From Neoceratodus forsteri (taxonomy: Eukaryota; Chordata; Ceratodontiformes; Ceratodontidae): DNA of 64,000 bases. Position 1 is the stretch's first letter, and the number at the start of each line of letters is the position of its first letter. Where the stretch lies: the NCBI GenBank assembly GCA_016271365.2, contig CM028132.1, positions 588,821,001 to 588,885,000 of the forward strand, read 5' to 3'. Of this stretch, positions 20,170 through 31,453 are shown in pieces. The position numbers and the translations under genes are program-made. The notes beneath the pieces were generated by a model. The model was not told the origin of the DNA and searched no databases. It saw only the letters and a program-made list of their open reading frames with translations.

Positions 20170-20980
20170 ATATCTCCTCCATTGGGCCACACCTTTGGAA
20201 TGATTTCAAAGCAGTATAAAGTACCCAGAGAGTGTAGCAAAATCAGATATGAACCAGGACAGCAGACCTTGCAGGGCAGCAAGACCAAAGCCAGTACGTC
20301 TGCATGCGATTATGTCCAGACTGCAGTGCTTAGTAAATCTATAGACAGTGCTCCATGTGGCAGCAGCATAAATGTCAACAGCAGACACTCCCTGAAAACA
20401 GGCACCAGAGGTGACCATACCATGAGTAGAGAGGCAATGAACATCACCAGGAAGTTCCTTACCATACTTCCAATAACAAAACTTAATACAGTTGGCCAGT
20501 GATTTGGACAGTCACTGCTTTGTCATTGATGCTCACTCTCTCCCAGGGGCAAATGATACAAAAAGCTGAAAGGATTGTCTGCAGTCTGTCGTGTGCTCCA
20601 GATAGAAATGCAGTGTTTCTATGTACTTCAAGGGTATGGAGCAATTTCTCACCTGTGTTAGCCCACTCAGGATAATGCACTGGTAGTTTAATGGTCTGAT
20701 TCAGGGTGAGGTCAGAGACCACCTTAGGTACAAAATTAGGATTAGTACACAATGCCACCCTATCCTTGTGGAAGATCAGGTAGGGGTGTCCACTCATCAG
20801 AGCCTGACGTTCAGAAATCCTTTGGGCCAAGGTAGTAGCAGCCAGAAAAAGAGCCTTCCAGAAATGAAAGCAGAGTTGACAAGTTGCAGCAGTCCCAAAA
20901 GGAGCCAAAGTCAAATTCTCAGGTATAAAATTAAGTTCCCAGGGTGGAACCAGTTTACAAATCGGAGGACACATGGGCAA
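20170..20980 (-). pseudogene. DIRS-type tyrosine recombinase, catalytic residues lost
   Basis: 20980-20483 is a 165-codon open stretch with 'LTLAPFGTAA', 'KALFLAATTLAQRISERQAL' (the Arg-containing catalytic block I, usually with ARRVSEL), 'HPYLIFHKDRVALCTNPNFV' and 'LPVHYPEW'. A second minus-strand frame (20500-20200) gives 'KELPGDVHCLSTHGMVTSGA', 'GVSAVDIYAAATWSTVYRF' and 'TKHCSLD'. Compared with the family pattern, the Arg of block II looks replaced ('STHG') and the nucleophilic Tyr of 'KHYxLD' is Cys. The family assignment rests on motif order and remembered family patterns, not on a search. Confidence 0.72.
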
Positions 20981-21269
20981 AATACCGTTAAGGTAAAGGA
21001 CACTTCAAGTTGTGCCACCGCGTGTCCATCAATAGGGGTATGGAAAGCCAAACAGTCACCAGATCCACCTTAATAAAGGAGTACTGCAGACAGGAGTCTG
21101 ATAAAGACAGGAGGTAAAGTACAGTATTCACAGGACACATAAAGGGTCCTCAGAATGGAAAGCACATCAAATGGAGGAATGCTTCCATTTCAGGAATAGG
21201 TGTGTCTAGTGGAAGGCTTCCTAGTGGCTAACAAGACATCAACTACCTGGGTAGAAACCCCAAACGTGT

Positions 21270-22110
21270 GAGCTATGCTATGTCCTCAGGAGCCAAGTAT
21301 GCAGGTGGAGAGACCTGAGGTCTAGGTGAACCAGGGACCCCCTGTCCTGGGACAGTGGGCCCTGACACAGTGATAACTGAACTGTAGGCTTCACTGCCAG
21401 ATGATGCAGGAGTGGAAACCATATCTGGCAAGGCCAGAGGGGGGCAACCAGTTTCAATGTGGCCCTTTCTGCCTGCAGCTTGAGAAGGGCCCTCTAAATG
21501 TGAGGGAACAGAAGGAATGTGTAAAGGAACCTCCCCCTCCAGGAGATGGACAACAAATCTCACCAAAAAACCTGAAGCCCTGGAGCAAACTAGCAGAAAT
21601 GTGGCACATAGGTGTTGTGTGGGGATGCAAAAAGGTCCAGCTCTGGATGACCCCATCTTGTGAAGAGGTTGGCAATTCTCATTCATGTACCCAAGACTGG
21701 GATCAACTTAGCCAATCTGTTAAGATGTTTTGGACTCCTGGGAGAAAAATGGCTTACAAATACAGGCAGTGAGAGAGTGCCCATTGCCATACTCTCATTG
21801 CTTCCTGCACAGAGAGTACAAGTGAATGACCCTTGGTTTCATACTGATGTTGTCTGTTCGTATCAACAGGGGACCTGGAAATTGATGTCCTTCAAAGGCC
21901 TGGAGCCCAAAAAGAACAACCATTGTCTCCCAAACATTGATTTGGAGATCTGAATCTGTCTGTTCAAATCCCCTGGGTCAAGAACAGTCCCATGTGGGCA
22001 CCTCATCCCATCCCGGAGGCAACCTTCATGAGGATTTTCTGCAATGCTGCAGAATGAATGGGACACCTAGCAACAAGTGCAGAGGAGCCATCCATCACAG
22101 TAGAGACTTC
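21270..22110 (-). pseudogene. DIRS-type RNase H region, decayed
   Basis: Minus-strand frames give, in order, 'GAHMGLFLTQGI' (about 22010), 'PLLIRTDNISM' (about 21865), 'RWGHPELDLFASPHNTYV' (about 21640) and 'LKLQAERATLKLVAPLWP' (about 21480). 'RTDN' with a later 'PELDLFA' is typical of the RNase H and following linker of DIRS elements. Stops and frameshifts interrupt it. Plus-strand ORFs overlapping 21401-21953 are shadows of it. Confidence 0.65.
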
Positions 22111-22135
22111 CTGAGGGGCAACATGATGATAATCA

Positions 22136-25100
22136 CTTGTTCCATAGGTTTCATAAGTTTTGTTTCAAGACAGTAAAGCAATTTGCCCATGTTGGCTTGC
22201 CATTACTCAGTGGAAAAATCCATGTATGTTGCTGCTTCTGTAACACGTCCAGATGTTTTTTTGAAGGTATCCATGCTATTGCAATCTACCTCTTCCCCAG
22301 GCAGTTCATACCACAGAGTAGCAACCCTTTGTGTTATCCACTGACCCCCCTCTCCATGTTTTGTATAATCCACCCTTTAACTGTAAATTATGTTTTCTAG
22401 TGTCATAAGTTGTTGTTTTCTGATTTAGCCCTAAGCAGTTCCATAAATCTGGTTCTTGAAAACCTCTATACCGAAACATTTCTTTGTTGTTGCCTCACGG
22501 TGTCCATCAACTTTTATATCTTCTGTTTCCGTTACCCCGAGATATTTCTCTATAGCAGTATTTTTTACATCCTGAACTAGCAGTATATAGTTAGCTTTCT
22601 TATTTTTATGTCCTAATTGCATAATTACACACTTGTTAATATTAAGATCTAATTAATGAGTTTTTGCCTAAGTCTCCAGTTTACTTATCTCAGATATAAA
22701 ATTGTTTATTGCCTCATTTTGGCTTAATAAAGGGGACGGGGGTAGGGCAGAGGGTGACTGTGAAAAGGCAGAAATACTAAACAAATATTTTTGCTCAGTA
22801 TTTACAAATGAAAAGGGGGAGGTACCTAAAACAAACAATAGAAACACTCTGGATACAGAAGTTGATACCAGCCCATTTACAGAAGAAAGGGTTCTAAAAG
22901 AACTCTTAAAACTGAAGTTGGACAAAGCAATGGGGCCTGATGGGATTCATCCCAGAATTCTAAAAGAACTAAGGGTAGAACTAGTGACACCACTGACTAC
23001 CCTCTTTAACAAATCATGGGAGGATGGGGTGGTACCGAGGACTGGAGGAGGGCAGATGTATTCCCCTTCACAAAAGTGGGAGCAAGGCAGAAGCAGGAAA
23101 CTACAGACCTGTTAGTTTAACCTCAGTGATAGGGAAAATGATGGAATCACTTCTGAAGGAAAGAATTGTCGAGTACCTAGAGGCCTGAGGGGCACAGGAC
23201 CCAAGGCAGCATGGATTCACAGCAGGAAGGTCATGCCAGACGAATCTAATAGATTTCTTTGACTGGGTGACCAAAGTAGTAGATCAGGGAGGGGCTGTGG
23301 ACATGGCCTACCTAGACTTTAGCAAGGCATTTGACTCAGTACCACACAAAAGATTAATATACAAGTTAGCCAGCCTGGGAGTGGGTCCCAAGATGATAGC
23401 CTGGGTAAAGAATTGGCTGGAGAATAGGACACAGAGAGTAATAGTAAATGGAGTCCACTCTGAAGAAAGGGGTTACTAGTGGGGTGCCGTGAGGGTTCAG
23501 ATGGGACCAGTCCTCTTCAATATCTTTGTAAGTGACATTGCAGAGGGACTGGAAGGAAAAGTATGTACTTTCACAGATGACACAAAGATCTGCAACAGAG
23601 TTGATGTACAAGGTGGGGTGGAAAGGATGAGAAGGGACTTGGCAAGTTAGAGGAATGGTCAAATGTATGGCAGCTTAGATTTAATGCTAAGAAGTGCAAG
23701 GTAATGCACCTGGGAAACAAAACCCAGGGGAAGAGTACACAATGGGGTGAGATACTAACAACAATAAAATGGAAAGAGACCTGGGGTTAGTCATATCAGA
23801 TGACCTAAAGGTGGGCAAGCAATGTGAGAGGGCAGTAAGGAGGGCTGGGGGATACTGGATGCAATAGGAGAGGCATCACCAGTAGAAAACAGGAAGTTTT
23901 ATCCCTCTGTACAGACAGCTGGTGAGACCCCATCTGAGTACTGTGTGCAGTTCTGGAGACCCAGTCTCCACAAACATAGACAAGATGGAAGCTGTCCAGA
24001 GGAGGGCAACTAAAACAGAAGACATATGAAGAGAGACTAAATGAGCTTAATATGTATAGCCTCGAGGAAAGGAGGGAGAGGGGGGACATGATAGAAACTT
24101 TCAAGTACCTCAAGGGAATCAACAAAGTCCAAGAGGGTAGCATCTTTCAAAAAAACAGGTGTGCAAGAACAAGGGAGCACAATTTGAAGATGGGGGGCAG
24201 CTCAGAGGTAATGTAAGGAAGTATTTTTTCACAGAGAGGGTTGTGGATGCATGGAACGCCTTCTGGAGGAGGTTGTGGAGTCAAAAACAGTGGTTGAATT
24301 CAAGCATGCATGGGACAGCCATAAGGCAATTTAGGGGTGGAGTAGAAAGAAGTAGAGGCTGCTGGTTAACTAGGATCTGCAGCTTATCCATTAGGTAGGA
24401 AATGGGCAGACTGGTGGGCCATGGTCCTTATCTGCCATCAAATTCTATGTTTCTATGTTTCTCCTCTGTGTCCACTGCGATATTACTTTGGTGTCATCAG
24501 CAAATTTGTTAGCCACACTTTGCCTCACACTTCAAGATGTTACATAAATGTTGAATAACGTGGGACCCAGAACTGAGCCCTTTGAACTCCATTTGCCATA
24601 TTTCCTAGGCAGGTATGTATCCCTTATGATGATTTTTGCTTTCTGTCTCCTAACCAAGATATAACCAGCTTACTATTCTACTGTTTATTCCCAAGTCTTT
24701 TGCTTGGAAATTGATTTCAAATGTGACCTGCTGCCAAAGGCCTTACTATAATACAAAAACAACACATCCACTGGAAGTCCCATGTCTGGTGCCCTGCTTA
24801 GCCTGTCAAAGCTTTACCAGACATGATTTATTGGTTTTGAAGCCATCTTGAGACTGATCCCGCAAGTTATTTTGTGTGATGTGCTTTTTAATCTCCTCTT
24901 TGATAACTGATGCCAGGACTTTCCCCATAACAGAAGTCAAGCTAACTGGCCTGTAATTTGTGTGATTTGCTCTTGCTCCTTTTTTGTATAATGGAACCAT
25001 ACTAGCCTCTCTCCACCTTCCAAACACTTCCTCAGTGTCCATTGAATATTGGGAAATATTACTTATGGGTCCTGCCAGTTCTTCCAACTCCCTGATAACT

Positions 25101-25160
25101 CTTGGATGCTTAACATCAGGACCTAAGGCCTTGCCTGGATGTAAAGCTCTTAATCTATTT
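22136..25160 (-). mobile_element. CR1-like LINE (outer), split by a nested LINE
   Basis: Outer minus-strand LINE in two pieces, 25160-24461 and 22721-22136. The first has RT motifs 'GKALGPDVKHPRVIREL', 'WREASMVPLYKKG', 'NYRPVSLTSVMGKVLASV', 'DGFKTNKSC' and, next to the junction, 'NKFADDTKVISQWTQR'. The second continues with 'NEAINNFISEISKLETWAKT' and 'KCVIMQLGHKNKKANYILL', then the C-terminal 'DTFKKTSGRVTEAA' and 3'UTR. The two halves are consecutive in RT order, showing the plus-strand LINE at 22722-24460 landed inside it. The 5' end is truncated at about 25160, next to the 1.3-kb repeat. Confidence 0.8.
22722..24460 (+). mobile_element. CR1-like LINE (nested, 5' truncated)
   Basis: This begins in the linker before RT ('ggcttaataaag', the same word as at 35316 in the LINE at 33-37 kb) and runs to the tail 'attctatgtttctatgtttct'. 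RT motifs are 'EILNKYFCSVFTNEKGE', 'VDTSPFTEERVLKELLKLKL', 'KAMGPDGIHPRILKEL', '[18 protein letters not shown]' and 'FTDDTKIC' (Ala replaced by Thr in the catalytic box). Several frameshifts. Same young subfamily as the LINEs at 33-37, 37-40 and 60-63 kb. Confidence 0.88.
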
Positions 25161-27095
25161 TAACATCAGGGCGATGATCTTTGGTGGACCGGGAACACAT
25201 CTGCACTCTTCAAAGCCAACTGAACTGAAGAAATGCTGGTAAGCTGTATGATGGCACAATGGGGTTTTTTTCAACTTATTTGGATATCTCAGCCAATTTT
25301 TTGACTTTTGGCACCAAATTTTCAACATGGGGTTCTTGGGACCCCCTCATGAATTCAATCACTGTCATGGCATCATTCGGTCCCAAAATGTGATTTTGCG
25401 GTCACTGCGTGGAATCACCTTTCAGGACAGATTAACGAAATGACAGTGTCACTGTTCATGAGGCAGGCTCTCAAAAAGCCTATATTGCAGATTTGGTGAA
25501 AAAATTCCAAAAAATGACTGAGTTACAAGCGTGCATTGCGCAGTTTCCACGCACACTAATAACTTCACGAATTAGTAGTATTTTTACTCCAGATTTTCAG
25601 CATTGGCATTTTTTCACACCTCTTTATGAACAGTACAGCTGTCATTTTTCACATCCTGCCCAAAATGTGTTTTCGCACTTCTGGCGCAGAATAGCGTGGT
25701 TGCTGTGGGAAGTCAGTGTTCGGGACAGATTAAGAAAATCACAGTGATACTGTTCATAAGCAGAGATCCTAAAATGCCTATGTTGAAAATTTGGTGACAA
25801 AGGTCCATAAAATAACTATGTTACGAGTGTGCATTGCGCAGTTTCCATGCACACTCGTAACTTTGCAAATTTGTAATGTTCCTACTCAAAATTTTCAACA
25901 TTGCCTATTTTGCACACCTCTTTATGAACAGTACAGCTGTCATTTTTGCATCCTGCCCAAAGAGTGTTTTGCCCTGTGGCCCCCCGCCTCTTCAGCAAAC
26001 CCCTACCTACAAAATACCTACCTTGCATAGTTTACACTACAATAAACTGTCACCCTCCTAGATTGCCCACTCCAACAACTACATCGTGGACATCTGACAA
26101 TGCCTATCTTAGGCTGCTTCCCAACCCCCACCCCATTCTCACCCCTGGCTACCACTGGTAAGCTCAGCCTAGCACTCCGGCAATCGTCCATGCCCCACCC
26201 CTACTTCCCCAACCGCCGAGTGGAGACCAATCCCTGGCATCTCCCCCTCCTTTCTGTTTCTATCACTACTATACCCACACTTAGTGCTGTTACTTACAAT
26301 GTTGGACTCCTATGTACTAGTGAAACCTAGACTCCTATGTATTAAACTTAAAAGTATGTGCAACCCTCTATAACCTTATTTTGTAATTCACTGCTGTGCT
26401 ATGTGTTATGTTTTCTGTATCTGTTCATTTAACTGACTTTGAACCTTAGAAAATGAGTCCTTGGCTCAAAGGTATTGATCCTAAACTAAACTAAATAAAT
26501 AAATAGAATGGTGCAGTCACTGTGAGAATTTAAGCTTTGGAACAGATTAATGAAATCTCAGTGCCACTGTTCATGAGGGGAGGTCCCAAAAAGCCTATGC
26601 TGAAAGTTTTGAATGAAAGTACCAACAAACGCCCGGGGCATTAGGGTTTCCAACTGTTAACACCCCACCCTGTACAGACTGACAGGCATCGAGGGTGTGG
26701 CTTGGGGTTCTGGGCCATAATGCTCACGCCATTCCACCCCCACCCTGCAGCCACTGACCGGCACTGAGGTGTGCCTTGTAGTCTTTGGCCCTAACGTTCA
26801 CCCCGCTCTCCTATACTGCGCTCATCTCACCTTATTTCCTTATGGAATGCATAGAGCATAAGAGCTAAAGACCCCAAGAGCACACTGTGACACCTGTCAC
26901 TGTCTGCGGCTGGGGTGAGGTAGAATAGTGATGACGTTATGGCGACCAAGGCACGCCAATGCCTGGTCAGTCTCTGCAGGGTAGGGTTGGGGGTTGGCGT
27001 TAGTTCACTACTTCACTGCCATTCCTACTATGCATCCCTAACTCCTACACTACCAATGCCAATACCAGCAAGCAAACATTCGGCATTGACAAATG
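25161..27095 (+). repeat. 1.3-kb interspersed repeat with 298-bp internal tandem, copy 1
   Basis: It matches the reverse complement of 52347-53790. Internally, 'gtgcattgcg' at 25531 and 25829 and 'gaacagtaca' at 25628 and 25926 show a 298-bp tandem period, with partial further units ('cagtg.cactgttcatgag..gg' at 25450 and 26560). The last ~480 bp (26610-27095) is a distinct GC-richer segment that also matches copy 2. A 537-bp retroposon interrupts it at 25969-26505. I see no coding signature. Class unknown. Confidence 0.75.
25969..26505 (+). mobile_element. Retroposon 3' end inserted in the 1.3-kb repeat
   Basis: Absent from the copy at 52-53 kb. It starts within 'ttttgccctgtggcc' and ends 'aaactaaactaaataaataa', a short tandem A-rich tail typical of a LINE or SINE 3' end. 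Encoded ORFs show no motif I recognise. The flanking repeat resumes at 'agaatggtgcagtcac', matching 'agaatagcgtggttgc' in the neighbouring unit. Confidence 0.6.
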
Positions 27096-27754
27096 CTTGT
27101 TTGAAAACTGAGACTACTATTGCCCTCTTCCAATGCTACCTTGCCAGTCTCAATGGACTTGTTAAACAAAGCTGTCAATGGTCCTGTAAGCCATTCACTA
27201 ATTTCCTTGGATAATCTGGGGTTTAGCCTGTCTGGTCCTGATGATTTTTATATGTTTATTTTGCTTAGATGGTTCATTACCTCAGAGTCTGTTATAACAT
27301 AATCCATCGGTCGTTTTTCAGTCTCTGATATATTAGCCACTACTGTATTAGTACCTACTGGTATATCACAAGTTTTGATATAAATTGTGCAAAAATAGTT
27401 GTTAAAAGCCTTAGCTAATAAGTCAGGGTCCGTAGCCTAATTTGTTCCATCAGTTATCGGGCCCACAGATCTATTAGCTGATTTGTTATTGACATATGCA
27501 TAAAAATCTTTTCCATTATCCTTCATATGTTCTATTTTAAATTAAATTTTTTTCCGCTCTCTTCTAATCTTATTTTTACCATGTCTTAATTCTTTCTTGT
27601 ATTTCTCATTACTGTAGTTACTATTTTCCTTTTTTGTTGCTTTATATGCTGATCTTTTCTTGCTCAACTGTTTTTTTGATCTTTTGTATATACCATTGTG
27701 GTACTTGTATAATGGTTTATCTGGTATATATATTTATGTTCCAAGTCCAGTATT

Positions 27755-28705
27755 CTATTTCTGATGTCTGTCCAGTTGTTCTTCACTGAAGGTTTTGCTT
27801 ATTTGTTTCCAGCTCCATGCATGTAGTGCCTCCCTTATAGCTATAAAATTTGCCCTATGATAATTGTTTGTTATTGTCTTACCCATAACTCTTTTTGTTT
27901 GAATTGCCATACTAAGCAGGATGGTATTATGGTCTCTATTACCAAGGGGTTCTAGAATTTCAATGTTATGGATGTTTTCAATCTTATCGATAATAACTAG
28001 GTCCAATGTATTATTTACTCCAGTTGGTTTATTACCCATCTGATATAATCAATTTTTACTATTATATCTGTAAACAACTGTTCATGTGAGTTTGGTACCA
28101 TAAGGTTTTCCCAATTTATGCCTGATAGATTAAAGTCACCTAATAATACTATTTCCTTACATTGTGTTATGCTCAAAATATTAGTCAGTATGTCTAAATG
28201 ATCAATTATGTTAGTATCAGGCAGTCTATAACAGACTACTAGTGTTAATTTTTTATTATTAGAAACATAGAAACATAGAAGTTGACGGCAGATAAGGACC
28301 GCAAGGCCCATCCAGTCTGCTCATTTCTTTTTCTACCTTATAAATGTGCCATCGGCCTTTGCTCTGTCAGCGGCCTATCTATTCATAGTCATTTGTATTG
28401 CTCCCTTATGCCTATCCCATGCCTGATCTCAACCCACAGTATTTCATTATCTGTCTCATTCTGTGTAATATTTATTAAGTTGTTACATGTAGTATTTTCC
28501 CTTACATACTGTACAATGCTGTGCCTCCGCCCCATCTGTCTGCTCTATCCTTATAAAAGACTTTGTACCCATCTATGCGCCTGTTCCAGCAGGTTTGCTC
28601 AGACCACCAGGTTTCTGTAATTGCTGCAATATCTATTTTCCCTCCCAAGAAGTATCTCTAATTCTGCTTTTTTATATTTAGACTTCTTGCATTTACCATT
28701 AACAT
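27755..28705 (-). pseudogene. LINE endonuclease domain, interrupted
   Basis: 'MLMVNARSLNI', 'KIDIAAITETWW' (catalytic Glu), 'FYKDRADRWGGGTALY' and 'NETDNEILWVEI' lead to the nested LINE tail. The domain resumes at 28261 with 'NNKKLTLVVCYRLPD', 'IVLLGDFNLSGINWE', 'NNTLDLVI' and 'GNRDHNTI' (usual SDH read as RDH). The endonuclease is recognisable end to end but broken by the insertion and frameshifts. Confidence 0.8.
28262..28430 (-). mobile_element. Nested CR1-like LINE 3'UTR fragment
   Basis: On the plus strand it starts 'gaaacatagaaacatagaag' (the inverted tail) and continues 'ttgacggcagataaggacc', the same 3' end as the LINEs at 37541 and 60222. Only about 170 bp of 3' sequence is present. 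It splits the endonuclease of the host LINE between 'WVEI' and 'NNKK'. Confidence 0.8.
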
Positions 28706-28789
28706 GTTTAAACAATCTTTGTTCTGTGAAGTGTTTGTATTGCATCTACCTGTCAAAATTGTGTTACTCGCCCTTCTCCCTTCCTTTAC

Positions 28790-31453
28790 TAATTTAAAGA
28801 CATGCTGATTTTACTTCTGTGTTCGAAGAAGATATTTCTCAAGGTTTTACTGCCCCTTCTTCTCGGATGCAGGCCATCTTGACAAAATAGTTCATTATTT
28901 CTATTGAAGGTTTTCCATGTTTTTATGTGTAACCCCTAGGGGGCGCTATCCTAAGGGTTACTACCCCTGTCTGCTCTAACTATGACAGGTGGAGAGGCCC
29001 AGATCCGTTGGTGGGTGCCTCTACCCAGAGGTTGGGGGTAGAACAATCGAGATTGACTCGTCACAGCCCTCTGGGTTGCTGCAACCCCTTTCTTCCCACT
29101 AGTGGCCCACACAGTTCAGTTTCAGTGTCCTTACCATATACACTTACCACCCCCGCCGAACAAATCAGCTCACCTCGGATCCCCTGAAAAGCAAGGTACA
29201 GTTACATTACATTTACTGTGCAATATTTCCCCATTAATACACAGACTAGCCAGTGTACTTTTGCAAAATAAGCAATCTGATTTATTCAAGGGGAGACAAC
29301 AAGGATCGAGGGAAATCAGGGTGATTGGCTTACCACTATAATATATGTTTGACTACCTAGGGCTCTGTGCACAGGCCTAACCTATTAATTACTGTCTATG
29401 GGTACCCAAGCCCTAATGGCTAGTTCCTCGATGCAGCTGGTTGGGGCCCTGACACAAACGAGCATTTAATTCTGGAGCAGAGCAGATGGAGCCAGAAAGC
29501 TCAATTAGTACAGTCAGCAATACAATAAGATGATTTTGCCTTTAATTGTAACCTTTAACAGGGAGCTACCCTGATTCAGTACTCATAACTCCAACAGAGA
29601 ACCACTCTTTCACCACTCGCAGGGCTGAGCCTGAGCTTCAAAGGCCTCCTTACACACTTATATGGAAAACAACAGAGGGTACCATACCAGGCAGCTTGCT
29701 CCTAGGACCCGACCGAACTCCCAGCTATCTGGGCGTCTCACTGCAGCTTCACTGTCCTGACAGACCGAATGCGATTTAGCAGATTCTCCAGTCCTCTACA
29801 GGGTGAGCCTGGTAGGTAGCTGCACTTTTACACAGCCTCCTCCGATCGCCGCCTTACGGATGCAGTCCGAAGCTCGCTGGCTATTCAAACCAGCCGACTC
29901 AGGCCTTTCATGCGCTTCACGCGCAAACACTCAACAGCGCAGGAGCCCAGAGTTCCTTCCTTGTTCACAGCCACAACGTCTATCCTCCTGGACAGCTAAG
30001 GCCAGACTCTATCGTGAGCTACTCGAGCTCTATGCAGATGTCAGTCATTATAGCCCTCATTGGGGCAAAAAGGTGCCATGGCCCAGAATGCCACTTCCCA
30101 GAATTACAAGCTGCGTCCCCATTGGTCAGTTGGCTCCATCTAGAGTCCTGATTTCTGGCTGGTCACTTCCACACCATTTTAGATGCCTCTTAGCTACTAT
30201 TGGACCCCTTCAGCACAGTCGGGTCCAAAATGGAGGGGCACAGCACTAAGTCCCAGTTGTAAATAAAAAGAGTCAGACAAACTGCAATTTTACCAACACT
30301 ATACATGTTCTCCAGGGAACAACCACATCTTTCAGATGGGCTCCCTCAGCACTCCTAGCGACTGCAGAAACGGAGCGATCAGACCGCAGTCCAAGGCGGG
30401 ATTTGAGCAGGGAAACCCTAGTCCCCCTATTTATACCATTAAAGCCTGCAAGCAGGCAGCTCTTAAAGAGGCAGTACTGGAGGCTTTAACAGCACTCACA
30501 ACACCTGAAATTAACAGCCTTATGCCGAACACCAGTCAGGCACGCAGCATTTAGGCAAGCTCCAGGAAAGCTTTTAAGAACCCTCTATTTGTAGGGGGGG
30601 TTACATATGCATTTTGTGCCTATTTCAAGACTCCATTTTCTGAGGCAGTTATTCAACCTTATTATTTTGTTTTATTCCTTCCCATGCTAGCTCTAGGTAC
30701 AGGTAGTATTTCCGAATATATTATCTCACAATTACAGTCTTCTAATGTCTTCTGCAATTCTTTAAAACCATTTACTATTTCCTCGTCCTGTTGTCTCCCT
30801 ACATTATTAGTACCTACATGGATTAAAGCTACTTGTTTGGCATTTGATGGTTTAATAATATTTAGCAGCATTTCTTGAATATCTTTTATCTTTGCCCGTG
30901 GGTAGCTGCAGGATGTAACATTTTCCTTATTTCATGTCATAGAATATCTGTCTGTGTATTTGATGATAGAATCCCTTAGTATATAAACTTGTTTATGGGA
31001 ATCCCCCCTTGTTTTCCTGATATTTTGTATCCATTGCATAGTCAGTATTTTTATCCTGAGCTGTTGCTGCTGTCTCAGTACTACTCACTAAATCAAACTA
31101 TTCTTGTGATTGATCTTCTATTTGTTGTATTAGGTTAATTAAGAGTGTATGGTTTTCAACTTCTGTTTGGAAGTTTATGGCCCTCCTACCCTTTTTTTCC
31201 TTTTTTTGTTGTTGTTTTCAACCATACTCCAATCTTCAGCCTCTTCACAATCCAGTTCCCTTTGCCTTTTTGTAATGTTCCCCTCCTTATGATTTTCAAT
31301 AATTCCTTGTCCCATTTTATGGATTTCTAATTGATTCTTGAGATCTGTTATTTCCAGTTCCTTTGCTAGCAACCTGTTCCTTAGTTTTCCAAGTTCAATA
31401 CACTGCTTACAGGTGTATACATCAAAATATGTATTAGGTTTCATGCTGAACAT
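28790..31453 (-). pseudogene. LINE ORF1 (cysteine motif, coiled coil, SGNH esterase) split by solo LTR
   Basis: 31453-31175 encodes 'YTCKQCIELGKLRNRLLAKE' followed by a leucine-rich, probably coiled-coil stretch and a basic end. 30871-30662 encodes the esterase segment 'QVALIHVGTNNVGRQQDE' (block III, N in place of D) and 'EIIYSEILPVPRASMGR'. After the LTR, 28910-28790 holds 'LFCQDGLHPRRRGSKTL' (the Asp/His block) and a stop. Domain order matches the ORF1 at 13866-15019. Confidence 0.78.
28928..30605. mobile_element. Solo LTR, 1,678 bp, with TATG target-site duplication
   Basis: It starts TGTAACCCC and ends GGGGTTACA (TG...CA termini with a 9-bp terminal inverted repeat), flanked by 'tatg' at 28924-28927 and 30606-30609. 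It splits the esterase ORF of the LINE: the minus strand reads '...EILPVPRASM' on one side and 'LFCQDGLHPRRRGS' on the other. 'tatttata' at about 30429 could be a TATA box. There is no internal retroelement coding sequence, so this looks like the single LTR left after LTR-LTR recombination. A 4-bp TSD fits Gypsy-type integrases and some retroviral ones. Confidence 0.8.

Larger units (their letters stand above)
19639..22135 (-). mobile_element. DIRS-like tyrosine-recombinase retroelement, 5' truncated
   Basis: On the minus strand, a decayed RT/RNase H region (about 22110-21270) is followed by a tyrosine recombinase (20980-20170) and terminal repeats (19641-20200). RNase H to recombinase is the order of DIRS elements, which integrate circular DNA by a tyrosine recombinase in place of an integrase. 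Terminal sequences occur as an inverted pair (19641-19691 versus 20101-20152) and a direct pair ('cctccattgggc.acacctttg' at 19680 and 20174). A long TG run lies between them. The 5' side is cut by the LINE whose 3' end lies near 22136. Stops throughout show it is dead. Confidence 0.75.

Noticed and set aside
21401..21953. Plus-strand ORFs of about 100-120 codons
   Set aside because: They are shadows of the DIRS-like RNase H region, which gives recognisable motifs on the minus strand.
22136..28705. A single LINE spanning 22-28.7 kb interrupted by the 1.3-kb repeat
   Set aside because: The RT pieces at 24461-25160 and at 27096-27300 overlap in protein coordinates (both contain the GPD block) but differ in sequence, so they are two elements.
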